Assembly (NCBI RefSeq): GCF_021608225.1
Contig: NZ_JAKIJS010000001.1
Location: forward strand, 2,728,001 to 2,792,000
Direction of reading: 5' to 3'
Length of the DNA stretch: 64,000 bases
From: Pseudalkalibacillus berkeleyi
Lineage (GTDB): Bacteria; Bacillota; Bacilli; Bacillales; Fictibacillaceae
The translations under genes were made by a program, and so were the position numbers. The notes beneath the pieces are model-generated. The model did no database searches. It had not been told where the DNA came from and was given only the letters and a program-made list of their open reading frames with translations. Each line of letters begins with the position of its first letter. Position 1 is the stretch's first letter. Below are positions 23,865 through 33,230 of the stretch, in pieces.

Positions 23865-24704
23865 CTAGTTTAAGACATCCTTAATCGCTTGTTCCAAATT
23901 TCCTCTCACTTTAGCTTTGTCTCTAAAGGATAACCCTTCATTCACCATCTTGCTTGCTATTTCTGCTCGTGTTCCTGTAATGACTGCCTTGCATCCCATC
24001 AGTGAAATACCATCAATAACTTTCAACAGCTGGTGAGTGACTTCCCCTTCCATGTCTGCAACCCCTGATAAGTCGATAATCAAGGTATGGATGCCGCCTT
24101 TGCCTACTTCAGCCAAAACTTTGTCCCTTATCGCTTCGGAACGATACGGATCTATTGTACCGATTAATGGGAAAATAGCGGTATTTGCACTGATCGGAAT
24201 GATTTGAACAGAAAGATTTTCAACCAATTTTCTTTCTGCTTCGAGAAGTTTATCCTTATATGTTGAATAGCTTATGAAAAATACATTCAAAAACTTATCA
24301 ATTTGTTCATTTATCGTTTTTTCTAAAATATAGAAATCTTTTTGGAAGTCTGTGCTGTTTTCTACTTGGTCATATTTTGAAAGGAAGCTCCAAAGTGTTC
24401 TCCTAATTGCGTGGACCCAATCAAGCTTTAACATTAAGGTCATAGCGTGCTTAGCCCACACCACCCCTTCTTGCTCGGCGAATTTTACAAGGTCCTCAGT
24501 CTGTTGCTCGACAACATACCCTATGAGTTTATGGGCATTATCAATAAGGTTAATATTTCCTATCAGCTGGATTTCTTCTATCTTTTCTCTTACACTTCCA
24601 GCCTCTGCTAACAAGTTTTTTTCGATTTCTTTTTGATGCTCCATTAAGAATTCCTTGATCAGTTGACCTTCTTGCAATATTAGGCTCACTCCACTCACTC
24701 CCAT
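23865..24704 (-). CDS. RsbR-like STAS-domain protein (stressosome component candidate)
   Basis: A 279-residue protein with an N-terminal all-helical, globin-like region and a C-terminal STAS domain (about residues 168-279) of the RsbR co-antagonist type. Such proteins assemble into the stressosome, which releases RsbT to activate the general stress response. In RsbRA two threonines in the STAS domain are phosphorylated by RsbT. The second is retained here (Thr in ITGTRAE), but the first (VDT in RsbRA) aligns with Gly in DMEGEV. The start is uncertain: no ribosome site precedes the ATG at 24704, and GTG or TTG codons within ten residues are alternatives. No rsbS or rsbT is adjacent. Confidence 0.8.
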   Translation of the reverse strand: MGVSGVSLILQEGQLIKEFLMEHQKEIEKNLLAEAGSVREKIEEIQLIGNINLIDNAHKLIGYVVEQQTEDLVKFAEQEGVVWAKHAMTLMLKLDWVHAIRRTLWSFLSKYDQVENSTDFQKDFYILEKTINEQIDKFLNVFFISYSTYKDKLLEAERKLVENLSVQIIPISANTAIFPLIGTIDPYRSEAIRDKVLAEVGKGGIHTLIIDLSGVADMEGEVTHQLLKVIDGISLMGCKAVITGTRAEIASKMVNEGLSFRDKAKVRGNLEQAIKDVLN

Positions 24705-24771
24705 ACATGTTATGACATACTTATCTTAATATTAGCAAGATTCAATTATATAGTAAATGATAGATTAAGAC

Positions 24772-24791
24772 GATACATCCCGTGATGTATC
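24772..24791. repeat. Perfect 8-bp inverted repeat upstream of STAS gene
   Basis: GATACATC and GATGTATC are separated by four bases and lie about 70 bp before the STAS gene, upstream of a TATAAT at 24745-24750. It could be an operator or a small terminator read on the plus strand (CTTTCTTTT follows). Confidence 0.4.
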
Positions 24792-24807
24792 CTTTCTTTT
24801 CTCATAT

Positions 24808-24858
24808 AAAAAACTGCACCTCCAATTGTTAGTTGTGTCTAACAATTAGGGTGCAGTT
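24808..24858 (-). terminator. Rho-independent terminator of ywlC
   Basis: A long interrupted stem (AACTGCACC and CTAACAATT arms with their complements) with a six-base loop is followed on the minus strand by TTTTTT. Confidence 0.9.
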
Positions 24859-24867
24859 CAACTCTTG

Positions 24868-25929
24868 TCAGTCCCGATTATGGTTGTCAGCAATCATTCT
24901 GTTGCCGGCTGCTTTCATAAGTCTGTTCATTAGCGCTTCTCCAATGCCGTCTACCGGATACATTTCAGCTAAAATAATATCCACATCCGTATCATCGAAC
25001 GATCTGAGCTGGTGGTATAAGTTTTGCGCAACGTCTTCTACTTGATTCGAAGAACCTAGGCATTTAATGACATTTGCTGTAACGTGTTCTGCTCGTTCGT
25101 TACTAATGAGGATACCAACTTTTTGACCTTCAGCTTCATACTGATCAATTACCTTTTGAAAAAATACGTGATTCCCCTCAACTAGAAATAGTGGGGCATC
25201 AGGTGCATAATGAGTATATTTCATTCCAGGTGATCTAGGTACTTGTCCACTTTCGAACAAAGCTTCATCTAATTTCACATGATCCACGATCTCCTCAAGC
25301 TGCGCCTTCGAGATGCCACCTGGTCGTAGAATCGTTACCACGTCTCCCGATACTTCTACCACCGTGGATTCTAGACCAACGCCAGTCGAGCCTGCATCAA
25401 TAATTCCTTTGATGCGTCCATTTAAGTCTTTGTATACGTGTTCACCCTTAGTTGGACTTGGTTTACCAGAACGATTTGCACTTGGCGCAGCAATCGGTAA
25501 GCCACATGCCTTGATTAACGCTAGTGCTACAGGGTGGTCTGGCATTCGTACCCCTACACTCGATAATCCCGCAGTCGTCCGTTCGGCGATTCTCTCATTT
25601 TTCGGTAAAATAATCGTCAAAGGGCCCGGCCAGAAAGCATCCATCAACTTCTGAGCTGTTTCAGACCAAGTTGTTGTAGCTTGCTCCAATTGCTCGATTT
25701 CAGCGATATGGACAATGAGTGGATTATCACTCGGACGACCTTTTGCCTCAAAAATCTTCTCAATCGCTTCGTTCGAGCACGCATTTGCACCTAGGCCGTA
25801 AACGGTCTCAGTCGGAAAGGCGATGACCTCTCCTTCCTTCATCCACATCGCTGCTTCTTGAATGGCAGGGTGCTCGTGCAAGTTATCCACATTTTCCACA
25901 TTCCATCTAGACGTTTTCCACTGTACCAT
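24868..25929 (-). CDS. ywlC: L-threonylcarbamoyladenylate synthase (Sua5/YwlC)
   Basis: A 353-residue enzyme that makes threonylcarbamoyl-AMP from threonine, bicarbonate and ATP for the t6A37 modification of tRNA. The YrdC-like domain carries AFPTETVYGLGA near residue 36 and SANRSGKPSPT near 150, followed by the Sua5 C-terminal domain. I prefer the ATG at 25929, which has AAAGGAG upstream and aligns with B. subtilis YwlC. Upstream starts at 25956 and 25986 have poor sites. Confidence 0.92.
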   Translation of the reverse strand: MVQWKTSRWNVENVDNLHEHPAIQEAAMWMKEGEVIAFPTETVYGLGANACSNEAIEKIFEAKGRPSDNPLIVHIAEIEQLEQATTTWSETAQKLMDAFWPGPLTIILPKNERIAERTTAGLSSVGVRMPDHPVALALIKACGLPIAAPSANRSGKPSPTKGEHVYKDLNGRIKGIIDAGSTGVGLESTVVEVSGDVVTILRPGGISKAQLEEIVDHVKLDEALFESGQVPRSPGMKYTHYAPDAPLFLVEGNHVFFQKVIDQYEAEGQKVGILISNERAEHVTANVIKCLGSSNQVEDVAQNLYHQLRSFDDTDVDIILAEMYPVDGIGEALMNRLMKAAGNRMIADNHNRD

Positions 25930-26021
25930 GTGGGTAAATACTCCTTTAAACTGCATATTAATCCTGACTTTCCACAAATTACCCACAACCCTCCAGAAAC
26001 TGTGGACAGTATTGTGGATAA

Positions 26022-26465
26022 CTACTGTGTATGAATCAGTTGTCTCTTCATAATTGCGATTTGATCCTTGTCATACTGTTGCAAGTGTGGACTGTTCAAT
26101 AAATCTTCAGGCATTTTTTCAAAAGGAACTTCTGTAAACCCTAGTGCATAAAAGATAGACGTCACTCTTGTGAGTAAATAAACCGTCTGTACTCCTTGAT
26201 GATCAGCTAGGCGTATAATCGCCTTTAATAATTGCAGTAATAATTCTTCAGAAGAATAATCCTTAGCTAAAACGAGAGATCGTATAAGTCCATCAGTACC
26301 AAAACGTTCTAAGCCAACAGTTCCGGCCATCTTCTTTTTGTCTGTTTCTAGGATGATGAAAGTTTGAATACATTGATCAATACCTTCACTAGATAATCCC
26401 GCTTGGGCTACAAATTGTTTAATAGATGGGGCATCGTTCGTTTCAGCAGGTCGAAACGATAGCAT
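26022..26465 (-). CDS. ywlB: GNAT-family N-acetyltransferase (YwlB-like)
   Basis: A 147-residue protein with the beta-alpha layout of GNAT acetyltransferases, including a central AGTVGLERFGTDGLIRSLVLA core and a C-terminal FYALGFTEVPFEKMPEDL segment. The substrate is unknown. Its position between ywlC and spoIIR matches ywlB of B. subtilis. The 249-bp upstream gap has the spoIIR terminator and a structured repeat but no gene. Confidence 0.75.
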   Translation of the reverse strand: MLSFRPAETNDAPSIKQFVAQAGLSSEGIDQCIQTFIILETDKKKMAGTVGLERFGTDGLIRSLVLAKDYSSEELLLQLLKAIIRLADHQGVQTVYLLTRVTSIFYALGFTEVPFEKMPEDLLNSPHLQQYDKDQIAIMKRQLIHTQ

Positions 26466-26563
26466 TTCACCCTCTCCTTCCTAGCAATTCTACTCTATTC
26501 TATGAAAGGAGAGAAGAGAATATCCCATATTTATTTATTAATAACTTGCACAGGAGGTGCTGA

Positions 26564-26604
26564 GTTCGATGTTTACCACAGGACGTGGTGGTTCTTAATC
26601 GAAC
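26564..26604. repeat. Two-stem hairpin element with AGGAC loop
   Basis: An outer 7-bp stem (GTTCGAT at 26564-26570, ATCGAAC at 26598-26604) encloses an inner stem (ACCAC at 26575-26579, GTGGT at 26585-26589) around the loop AGGAC. A homologous element with the opposite orientation and different but still complementary stems lies at 51420-51460. Confidence 0.75.
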
Positions 26605-26689
26605 ATCCTTATTGTTAGTCGAAGATCATTATTCGTTGCGGTAATTAATATAGAATTCCTGATGTTATTTTAGGGTGCGCATCACGCCT

Positions 26690-26731
26690 CCAAAGAAAGA
26701 AGGAATCTATTATTCTAAGCGAATAGATTCC
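26690..26731 (-). terminator. Terminator overlapping end of spoIIR
   Basis: A 10-bp stem (GGAATCTATT with AATAGATTCC) with a ten-base loop that contains the spoIIR stop codon, followed on the minus strand by TTCTTTCTTT. Confidence 0.75.
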
Positions 26732-27356
26732 CTAGTGATCCTGCTATTTTTTCAAAGAGTTCGAAGACAAAGAACTTTACTTCTGGTTCTTCAGCTGTTG
26801 CGTTGGTTGCTTCTACTTTCTCACCATTTTCAGGTTCAACTGCATCTCCATTATCGAAATCTAGGAAACATAGAGGCGGGAATAGAACGCACCACCAGTT
26901 GGACCCTGTCCCTTCTCCAATTGAGATCAACACTGCTTCATACTCTCCTGCTGGATAGACGAACTCACCGTACATTTTAGTAGGAAAAGCTACATTTCCG
27001 AAATCAACTGTGAACGTTTCTTGGATGCCACTTTGCTTCAAAGATTGTTGGACAATCTTTTTTATTGTAGGAAGTTCGCGCTTAATGATCGTGCGCGCCT
27101 CATCTAACGATTCAATTCCGAAAACCCAATTGGTGATTTGTTGATTCACTTCGTCTCTGATAGATCGTTTCAACTCTTGATCTGCTGAAGAATCACTATT
27201 TGCTAGAATTCTTAATCGGATTGATTCTTCAGGAATGCGCTCTTGTGGAATATCGTTAAATGACGCGTTCGCCACTTTAATTTGAGTTTCATAGAATACA
27301 ACCATAACCATTAAGGATAAAAGTATAAGTACAATTGTTTTTCGTTTCATTCTCAC
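26715..27356 (-). CDS. spoIIR: Stage II sporulation protein R
   Basis: A 213-residue signalling protein made in the forespore under SigF and exported to activate the SpoIIGA protease, which processes pro-SigE in the mother cell. It has an N-terminal signal/anchor helix (about residues 6-22) and the conserved IPEESIRLRILANSDS segment near residues 41-56 and FPTKMYGEFVYPAGEYEAV near 125-143. The start is a GTG at 27356 spaced correctly from GAAGGGG; an ATG two codons later is possible. I could not identify a clear SigF promoter. Confidence 0.95.
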   Translation of the reverse strand: MRMKRKTIVLILLSLMVMVVFYETQIKVANASFNDIPQERIPEESIRLRILANSDSSADQELKRSIRDEVNQQITNWVFGIESLDEARTIIKRELPTIKKIVQQSLKQSGIQETFTVDFGNVAFPTKMYGEFVYPAGEYEAVLISIGEGTGSNWWCVLFPPLCFLDFDNGDAVEPENGEKVEATNATAEEPEVKFFVFELFEKIAGSLGNLFA

Positions 27357-27477
27357 CCACGCCCCTTCTGGTAAACAGTTTAGACGCAGGTCGAATATTT
27401 TATACTCTTAATCTAGTAAATTTTTTGGTAAATGGATTTGCCAAACTTAGCTTTTGATAATCGCCCATTAGTGGCAT

Positions 27478-28347
27478 TCAACTACCAATTGTTCCAATCA
27501 CGATTCGTTCATTTTTGTTAATGTCGGTGAGGACTTCTGTTTCAATACTTGTTCCGAACCGTTCGTTTAGTAGAGACGCGACCATATCGCCTTGATTATA
27601 GCCAATCTCAAACGCAATTAGCGCTCGATTAGCGACAACTTCCGGCAGTTGATCGATCATCTGCTTATAAAATTGATAGCCATCCTGCCCCCCGACGAGC
27701 GCTCTGATCGGTTCGTGGTCCTTCACGACCGTATCTAACGTCTCAATATCCGCTTCTGGAATATAGGGTGGATTGGAAACGATGACATCAAAACGCTCAC
27801 CTGTATGAAGAAATGGCTGTAGTAAGTCGCCTTGCATCCATCGAACATCTGCATTAAGACTTTCACCATTTTGACGGGCAACGACTAACGATTGTTCAGC
27901 GATATCAACGCCCGTTACACTTAATTCAGACCTTTCAAGCTTCAACGTAATCGCAATAATCCCGCTACCCGTACCAATATCAACAACACGTAGTGCTTCT
28001 TTTTCCGGAAAAAGTTTACGCATCCGTTCAAGCACAGCGAGCACAAGCTCCTCTGTTTCCGGTCTTGGAATCAGCACTTCAGGCGTTACCTTGAACGTTC
28101 TCCCGTAGAACTCTTCTTTCCCAGTAATGTATTGAACAGGTATTCCTTCTGCATGCCTTTGAACATAATCGACAAAACGGCTTTCCTCATCGGACGTCAG
28201 TGATCGCTCAAACGATGATAGCAACTCGCTCCGCCTCATGTCGAGGACGTCTCCGAGTAACCACTCACCTGCGTTTGGCTCACGGTTCTTTTCTGTTAAA
28301 AAAGAAGAAGCCCAGCGGAGGGCTTCAATCACATTCATCTGTTTCAT
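27478..28347 (-). CDS. prmC: Peptide chain release factor N5-glutamine methyltransferase
   Basis: A 289-residue SAM-dependent methyltransferase that methylates the glutamine of the GGQ motif in release factors. The SAM-binding VVDIGTGSGIIAI is near residues 121-133 and the catalytic NPPY is at 192-195. It shares a base with the stop of prfA, which encodes its substrate, so the two are translationally coupled. Confidence 0.97.
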   Translation of the reverse strand: MKQMNVIEALRWASSFLTEKNREPNAGEWLLGDVLDMRRSELLSSFERSLTSDEESRFVDYVQRHAEGIPVQYITGKEEFYGRTFKVTPEVLIPRPETEELVLAVLERMRKLFPEKEALRVVDIGTGSGIIAITLKLERSELSVTGVDIAEQSLVVARQNGESLNADVRWMQGDLLQPFLHTGERFDVIVSNPPYIPEADIETLDTVVKDHEPIRALVGGQDGYQFYKQMIDQLPEVVANRALIAFEIGYNQGDMVASLLNERFGTSIETEVLTDINKNERIVIGTIGS

Positions 28348-29417
28348 TATGCATCCGCCTGTTTCATAGCGTTCGTTTGGTCTTCTATAATTAATGCCTC
28401 AATGAATTCTTCCACTTTACCTTGTAAAATTTGATCCAGCTTCTGAATCGTTAGCCCGATTCGGTGATCGGTTACACGGTTTTGCGGGAAGTTGTACGTA
28501 CGGATTCGCTCTGAGCGATCACCTGTTCCAACCGCTGATTTACGGTTTGCAGCGTATTCGTCTAATGCTTCCTGTTGGAATTTATCATAAATACGCGCAC
28601 GTAAAACTTTCATTGCTTTATCTTTATTCTTGATCTGAGACTTTTCATCCTGACAAGATACTACCGTTCCAGTCGGGACGTGTGTCAAACGGACGGCTGA
28701 CATCGTTGTATTTACACTTTGCCCACCTGGTCCGCTCGATGCGAACGTATCAACACGGATATCTTTTTCATGAATATCAACTTCGACTTCTTCTGCTTCA
28801 GGTAATACCGCAACGGTTGCAGTAGACGTGTGAATCCGACCACCTGATTCAGTTGAAGGAACGCGTTGAACGCGGTGAGCACCGTTTTCATATTTCATTT
28901 TAGAGTACGCACCTTGACCGTTTATCATGAAAATGATTTCTTTATAGCCGCCAATTTCAGTATAGCTCGCTTCAATGATTTCTGTTTTCCAGCCTTGCAT
29001 TTCAGCATATCGGCTATACATTTTATAAAGGTCAGCCGCAAATAATGCCGCTTCGTCTCCTCCAGCAGCACCACGGATCTCAATGATAACGTTCTTGTCA
29101 TCATTCGGATCTTTCGGTATCAGTAGAACTTTAAGTTTTTGTGTAAGCTCTTCATGGCGCTCTTTCAACTCAGAAAGCTCCATTTTTACCATTTCCCGCA
29201 TTTCAGAATCGAGCTTTTCTTCGAGCATTTGCTCTGCTCCTTCAAGCTCTTCGGTAACCTCTTTATACTCGCGAAAAGTCGTCACCGTTTCTTCAATGTC
29301 AGACTGCTCTTTCGAATATTCCCGTAACTTATTTGAATCACTAATGACATCCGGGTCACTAAGCAATTCATTCAATTTGTTGTATCGGTCTTCAATCGAT
29401 TGTAAACGCTCTATCAC
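28347..29417 (-). CDS. prfA: Peptide chain release factor 1
   Basis: The 356-residue RF1, which reads UAA and UAG stop codons. The PxT codon-recognition motif appears as PST at residues 187-189 and the catalytic GGQ at 231-233. The start is a GTG. It is followed directly by prmC. In B. subtilis tdk lies next to it; here three genes separate them. Confidence 0.97.
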   Translation of the reverse strand: MIERLQSIEDRYNKLNELLSDPDVISDSNKLREYSKEQSDIEETVTTFREYKEVTEELEGAEQMLEEKLDSEMREMVKMELSELKERHEELTQKLKVLLIPKDPNDDKNVIIEIRGAAGGDEAALFAADLYKMYSRYAEMQGWKTEIIEASYTEIGGYKEIIFMINGQGAYSKMKYENGAHRVQRVPSTESGGRIHTSTATVAVLPEAEEVEVDIHEKDIRVDTFASSGPGGQSVNTTMSAVRLTHVPTGTVVSCQDEKSQIKNKDKAMKVLRARIYDKFQQEALDEYAANRKSAVGTGDRSERIRTYNFPQNRVTDHRIGLTIQKLDQILQGKVEEFIEALIIEDQTNAMKQADA

Positions 29418-29439
29418 ACCTGTTCACCATCCCAATTTA

Positions 29440-29530
29440 TCATTAAGAAAAGCATAAGCGCCTGAAGCTTTGTCACTACAGTAAGTCTGAAGTGAACGCA
29501 AGAGCCTAGACGCTATAGCTAGACAAAACA
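29440..29530. repeat. Degenerate GCGCCT...CTAGAC intergenic element
   Basis: The end sequences GAAAAGC..GCGCCT and GAGCCTAGACGCT..AGCTAGACA match the ends of the element at 39669-39787. The interior differs. It lies upstream of prfA in an otherwise empty 305-bp gap. Confidence 0.5.
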
Positions 29531-29722
29531 TCTTCGAACCATTAAAAAGTTGCTTAACATTAACATTATAGTATACGTCCGATGGGTCGTCAAAGTCCAA
29601 CCGGAAAAGATGGCCCGATTAAACCTACCTACTTATTAAATTTTTTCGAGATATGGTTACCTCATACAACATTTATGATGGTTCATTCGTTATGTAGTAG
29701 GGAATAGTTTCTTTGTGGTGTT

Positions 29723-30052
29723 TTATATTTTTGCATTAAATTTAATTCGTTCGTAATCAGACCTACATTGGTTCATTCGGATCGCTGACGTCAATGAGTC
29801 AATCACAACTTTTTCGTCGGTAAGAATGCTGAACACGTGTGGAGATGTCGCAAAATGTCCGAAAAAATGCGTACAACCCTCGTATCGCTTATTTTCAGAT
29901 GTCCACTTTCTCGGTTGAAATGGAACGATGAAGTTACCTATCTCCTCATAAATTGGATCCAGTGGCTCTGATTTCAGCCGCTTTATTAAAGCAGGTAAAT
30001 TATCAGGATTTTGTCCTCCCCAATCAGGTCCATTCGCATCGATGTATAGCAT
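29723..30052 (-). CDS. Hypothetical protein of 109 residues
   Basis: I do not recognise this protein. It begins MLYIDANGPDWGGQNPD, has no membrane helix or signal peptide, and contains His and Cys residues in a central CTHFFGHFATSPHVF segment, followed by a charged C-terminus. The ATG at 30052 has GAAAGGGG nine bases upstream, which supports real translation; a TTG at 30058 is less likely. It stands alone between prfA and a divergent flavoenzyme gene. No function is proposed. Confidence 0.6.
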   Translation of the reverse strand: MLYIDANGPDWGGQNPDNLPALIKRLKSEPLDPIYEEIGNFIVPFQPRKWTSENKRYEGCTHFFGHFATSPHVFSILTDEKVVIDSLTSAIRMNQCRSDYERIKFNAKI

Positions 30053-30225
30053 GTGCAAAAACCCCTTTCACCATGTAACATTCGAACAAGAGCAGGTATT
30101 CTTGAGTGTATAATGAAAGAAGATAAGAACAGACATACTATCTAGAAAACGGAAAGCGATCCAAGATGCTGGACAATGAATCTAGACACATACTAAGAAT
30201 TGAATTTGAAAGGAGTCGAAATTAA

Positions 30226-31560
30226 ATGAAATACGTCATTATTGGTGGAGATGCAGCAGGAATGAGTGCTGCGATGCAAATCGTTCGCAATGACTCGAAC
30301 GCACACGTCACGACTCTAGAAAAAGGGAGCATTTACTCTTATGGTCAATGCGGACTACCTTACGTCATCAGTGGATTGATTCCTGAAGCGGAGGACCTCA
30401 TCGCACGCGATGTTGAAACGTTTCGAGATAAATACGGAATTGACGCTAAAATTCACCATGAGGTAACAAGTGTTGATACCGAAAGTCGAATCGTAAGTGG
30501 GCATCATACTCAAACTGGAGAAGCCTTTACATACGAATATGATCGGTTGCTTGTAGCGACAGGTGTTCGCCCTATTGTGCCAAACTGGAAAGGAAAAGAT
30601 TTAGATGGGATTCACACATTAAAAACGATACCAGATGCGAAAGAAATCATGGAGAGTTTAGACCATCAAGTCAATCAAGTGACTGTCATAGGCGGCGGTT
30701 ATATCGGTCTTGAAATGGCTGAAAGCTTTGCCCATTTAGGTAAAAAAGTACGCCTAATCGAACGGAATGAACAGGTCGCAAAAATTTTTGATGAAGATAT
30801 GGCGAAATATATTCACGAGGAAGCCGAAAAGAACGGCATTGAGCTTTGTTTTAAAGAGCAGGTTGAAAGCTTCGGTGGTGATGACCATGTTACAAGTGTC
30901 AAAACAGACCAAAATGAGTACGACACAGACCTCGTTTTAATTGCGATCGGAGTCAAACCGAATACAGACTTTCTAGAGGGTACACCCGTCCATCGAACTG
31001 AAAAAGGCGCTGTCATTGTCGATGCATATATGAAAACGAACGTAGAAGGTGTGTATTCAGCAGGCGACTGCGCAACTCATTACCACAGAATTAAAGAGAT
31101 GAACGATTCGATTCCATTAGGGACGACAGCCAATAAACAAGGCCGGATTGCAGGTATGAATATGATCGATCAACCGAAAGCGTTCCAAGGCATCGTCGGT
31201 ACCTCTGTATTAAAATTTGTGGATTTAACTTTAGGCAGAACGGGGCTTTCTGAGCGTGAAGCCAAAGCGCTGAATCTACCTTATGACACCGTACAAACAG
31301 AAGCAAAAGACATTGCAGGATATTATCCCGGTGCCGAAAAGCTCCATGTAAAGCTTCTTTTCAATACAGAAACTCAGCGATTATTGGGTGGACAGTTTAT
31401 CGGTAAAAACGGTGTCGATAAAAGAGTGGATGTCATGGCGATGGCGCTGTTCCACAAAATGACGCTACATGACCTAGAGGATCTCGACTTAAGTTATGCG
31501 CCACCTTACAACGGCGTATGGGATCCAATCCAACAAGCTGCAAGAAGAGCAAAACGTTAA
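30226..31560 (+). CDS. CoA-disulfide reductase / NADH oxidase family flavoprotein
   Basis: A 444-residue FAD- and NAD(P)H-dependent oxidoreductase. The FAD-binding start [12 protein letters not shown] and the active-site Cys42 in [12 protein letters not shown] mark the single-cysteine subgroup (CoA-disulfide reductase, NADH oxidase, NADH peroxidase). The second nucleotide-binding motif [13 protein letters not shown] is near residues 152-164, and the C-terminal dimerisation domain ends with [10 protein letters not shown]. It probably keeps thiols reduced or removes oxidants. The exact substrate cannot be told from sequence. The ATG follows GAAAGGAGTCG. Confidence 0.87.
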   Translation: MKYVIIGGDAAGMSAAMQIVRNDSNAHVTTLEKGSIYSYGQCGLPYVISGLIPEAEDLIARDVETFRDKYGIDAKIHHEVTSVDTESRIVSGHHTQTGEAFTYEYDRLLVATGVRPIVPNWKGKDLDGIHTLKTIPDAKEIMESLDHQVNQVTVIGGGYIGLEMAESFAHLGKKVRLIERNEQVAKIFDEDMAKYIHEEAEKNGIELCFKEQVESFGGDDHVTSVKTDQNEYDTDLVLIAIGVKPNTDFLEGTPVHRTEKGAVIVDAYMKTNVEGVYSAGDCATHYHRIKEMNDSIPLGTTANKQGRIAGMNMIDQPKAFQGIVGTSVLKFVDLTLGRTGLSEREAKALNLPYDTVQTEAKDIAGYYPGAEKLHVKLLFNTETQRLLGGQFIGKNGVDKRVDVMAMALFHKMTLHDLEDLDLSYAPPYNGVWDPIQQAARRAKR

Positions 31561-31630
31561 AGCAAAGTGGGTGTCCCAAAACATCTATGAAAGAAGTTGT
31601 ATGGGGCATCCTACTTTAGTTCAAAAGAGG

Positions 31631-31690
31631 GTTATCGTGCATATATCGAGATTATCGTGCATATATCAAAGTTATCGTGCATATCGAGTT
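31631..31690. repeat. Three tandem 20-bp repeats
   Basis: TTATCGTGCATAT occurs at 31632, 31652 and 31672, a 20-bp period, downstream of the flavoenzyme gene. The rest of this 203-bp gap between convergent genes has weak hairpins but no clear terminator. Confidence 0.8.
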
Positions 31691-31763
31691 AAACACAAAA
31701 AATAGGAGCTTCCCATTAAGGACATTTTAACTTAATCCTTTTGGGTCAGCCCCTTTTTTGTAC

Positions 31764-32234
31764 TTATTTATTATCTAAGCGAACATGGATTTCATACCTC
31801 GGTACCGAAAGCTGGACCGCGTCTCTGATCTCTTTTCGCATGTCCTTCATCTGCTTTTTAGAATAGTTCTTCGGCACATTTACATGAACCCAGGCATCAT
31901 TTCCATTAATCGTGACGAACTGCGCATTCCTACCCGTCGTATCCTTTACCGCTTCTCGAATCTTATCCTGATCATCGCTAATTGTAAACCGTTTGGAAGT
32001 TAAGTTCCGGTAGCTGTTCGGATTTTGATTCGTCTCGTAATTATAACTACGGTTAGGCTTACGATTGGTGGCGTGGAAGTTGATTGCACCGTGGCCGACG
32101 AGAGGATTTTTATCCCCTTTCGTCTCATAAGCTGAAGGTTCTTTATCTGCAATCTCCTCCGCAGATGGAGGTTGCATCGGTGAACAAGCAGCTAAAAGCA
32201 CAATGCCACTAAGAAATACTGCTTTATTCAACAT
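31764..32234 (-). CDS. YhcN/YlaJ-family sporulation lipoprotein
   Basis: A 156-residue lipoprotein. A short signal peptide ends in the lipobox LAAC with Cys17. The mature part has an Asn/Tyr/Arg-rich linker and a C-terminal domain (NAQFVTINGNDAWVHVNVP) typical of YhcN/YlaJ spore lipoproteins found in the forespore membrane. The ATG at 32234 follows GGGGGTG; the frame stays open further upstream but without a good start. Role in germination or outgrowth is inferred from the family. Confidence 0.85.
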   Translation of the reverse strand: MLNKAVFLSGIVLLAACSPMQPPSAEEIADKEPSAYETKGDKNPLVGHGAINFHATNRKPNRSYNYETNQNPNSYRNLTSKRFTISDDQDKIREAVKDTTGRNAQFVTINGNDAWVHVNVPKNYSKKQMKDMRKEIRDAVQLSVPRYEIHVRLDNK

Positions 32235-32322
32235 AAACACCCCCGTACGATTAGCATAACCACAAACGAACCGCATCTTCCTAACAGATACTGGATGTAA
32301 AAGCTTCATTCAATATGGAAAA

Positions 32323-32342
32323 GGAACCACATAAGCGGTTCC
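32323..32342 (-). terminator. Terminator of tdk
   Basis: GGAACC and GGTTCC form a 6-bp stem with an eight-base loop, followed on the minus strand by TTTTCC. The stem is short. Confidence 0.5.
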
Positions 32343-32366
32343 CCTTTAATTTAACATTATTTTTTT

Positions 32367-32981
32367 TTAAAAAGTTTGCGGTTGTTTTTTCTTGGTCGTT
32401 TTCGGGTGTTCAGGTACTTGATGACAGTGTCGACATCTTGGTTCGTATGATTCTGAGGCACCGACTAAAATAATCGGATCGTTATATGAAGCAGGTTTAT
32501 CATCGATCAACCTTTGCGTTCGACTTGCCGGGCTGCCACACACGAGACAAACTGCATGAAGTTTGGTGATGCTTTCAGATAGAGCTAGTAGGTCAGGCAC
32601 AACGCTAAAAGGCTCGCCTCTGAAATCTTGATCAAGTCCAGCAACGATCACACGTTTCCCGCTATTCGCAAGCTGCTGGATTACTTCAACGATTTCTTCA
32701 TCAAAGAACTGCACCTCATCAATCGCTACGACTTCCGTATCAAACGACACAATGTTTGATATTTCTGAGGAGTTTTTTACCGGAAGCGCAATTACTGAGG
32801 TCCCGTTATGAGAAACCACTTCCTCTTTACTGTACCGATCATCAATCATCGGTTTGAAAACTTGTACATTTTGTTTCCCGAACGTAGCACGTCGTACTCG
32901 TCGAATCAACTCCTCTGATTTTCCCGAAAACATGCTGCCACAGATAAGTTCGACCCAACCGTCCTTTTTCATTACGTACAT
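32367..32981 (-). CDS. tdk: Thymidine kinase
   Basis: A 204-residue type II thymidine kinase that phosphorylates thymidine to dTMP for salvage. Walker [13 protein letters not shown] is near residues 15-26, the DEVQFF acidic motif near 88, and two zinc-binding CxxC pairs (CLVC, CRHC) are present. The ATG at 32981 has AAGGGAG eight bases upstream; the GTG at 33002 is less likely. Confidence 0.96.
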   Translation of the reverse strand: MYVMKKDGWVELICGSMFSGKSEELIRRVRRATFGKQNVQVFKPMIDDRYSKEEVVSHNGTSVIALPVKNSSEISNIVSFDTEVVAIDEVQFFDEEIVEVIQQLANSGKRVIVAGLDQDFRGEPFSVVPDLLALSESITKLHAVCLVCGSPASRTQRLIDDKPASYNDPIILVGASESYEPRCRHCHQVPEHPKTTKKKQPQTF

Positions 32982-33230
32982 GCCCGTATCTCCCTTCGCC
33001 ACATTCCTTGTTAGTTCTTAGTCGGATTTTTTATGGAAAAATCCGTACCTTTTTTCTCTTTATGTATTCTTTGTCTATTGTAACAAATCATAAGTGTATA
33101 ATTGGATGTATTTTTCCCCATTTAGGTTTAATATCATTAGAAAAAATACGACATAATCGTTAAAACACAGTGAAACGCCTTATTTCATGTTTTTTGGAGC
33201 TCAACAAACACTGTGATTGAGGTGAAATTT

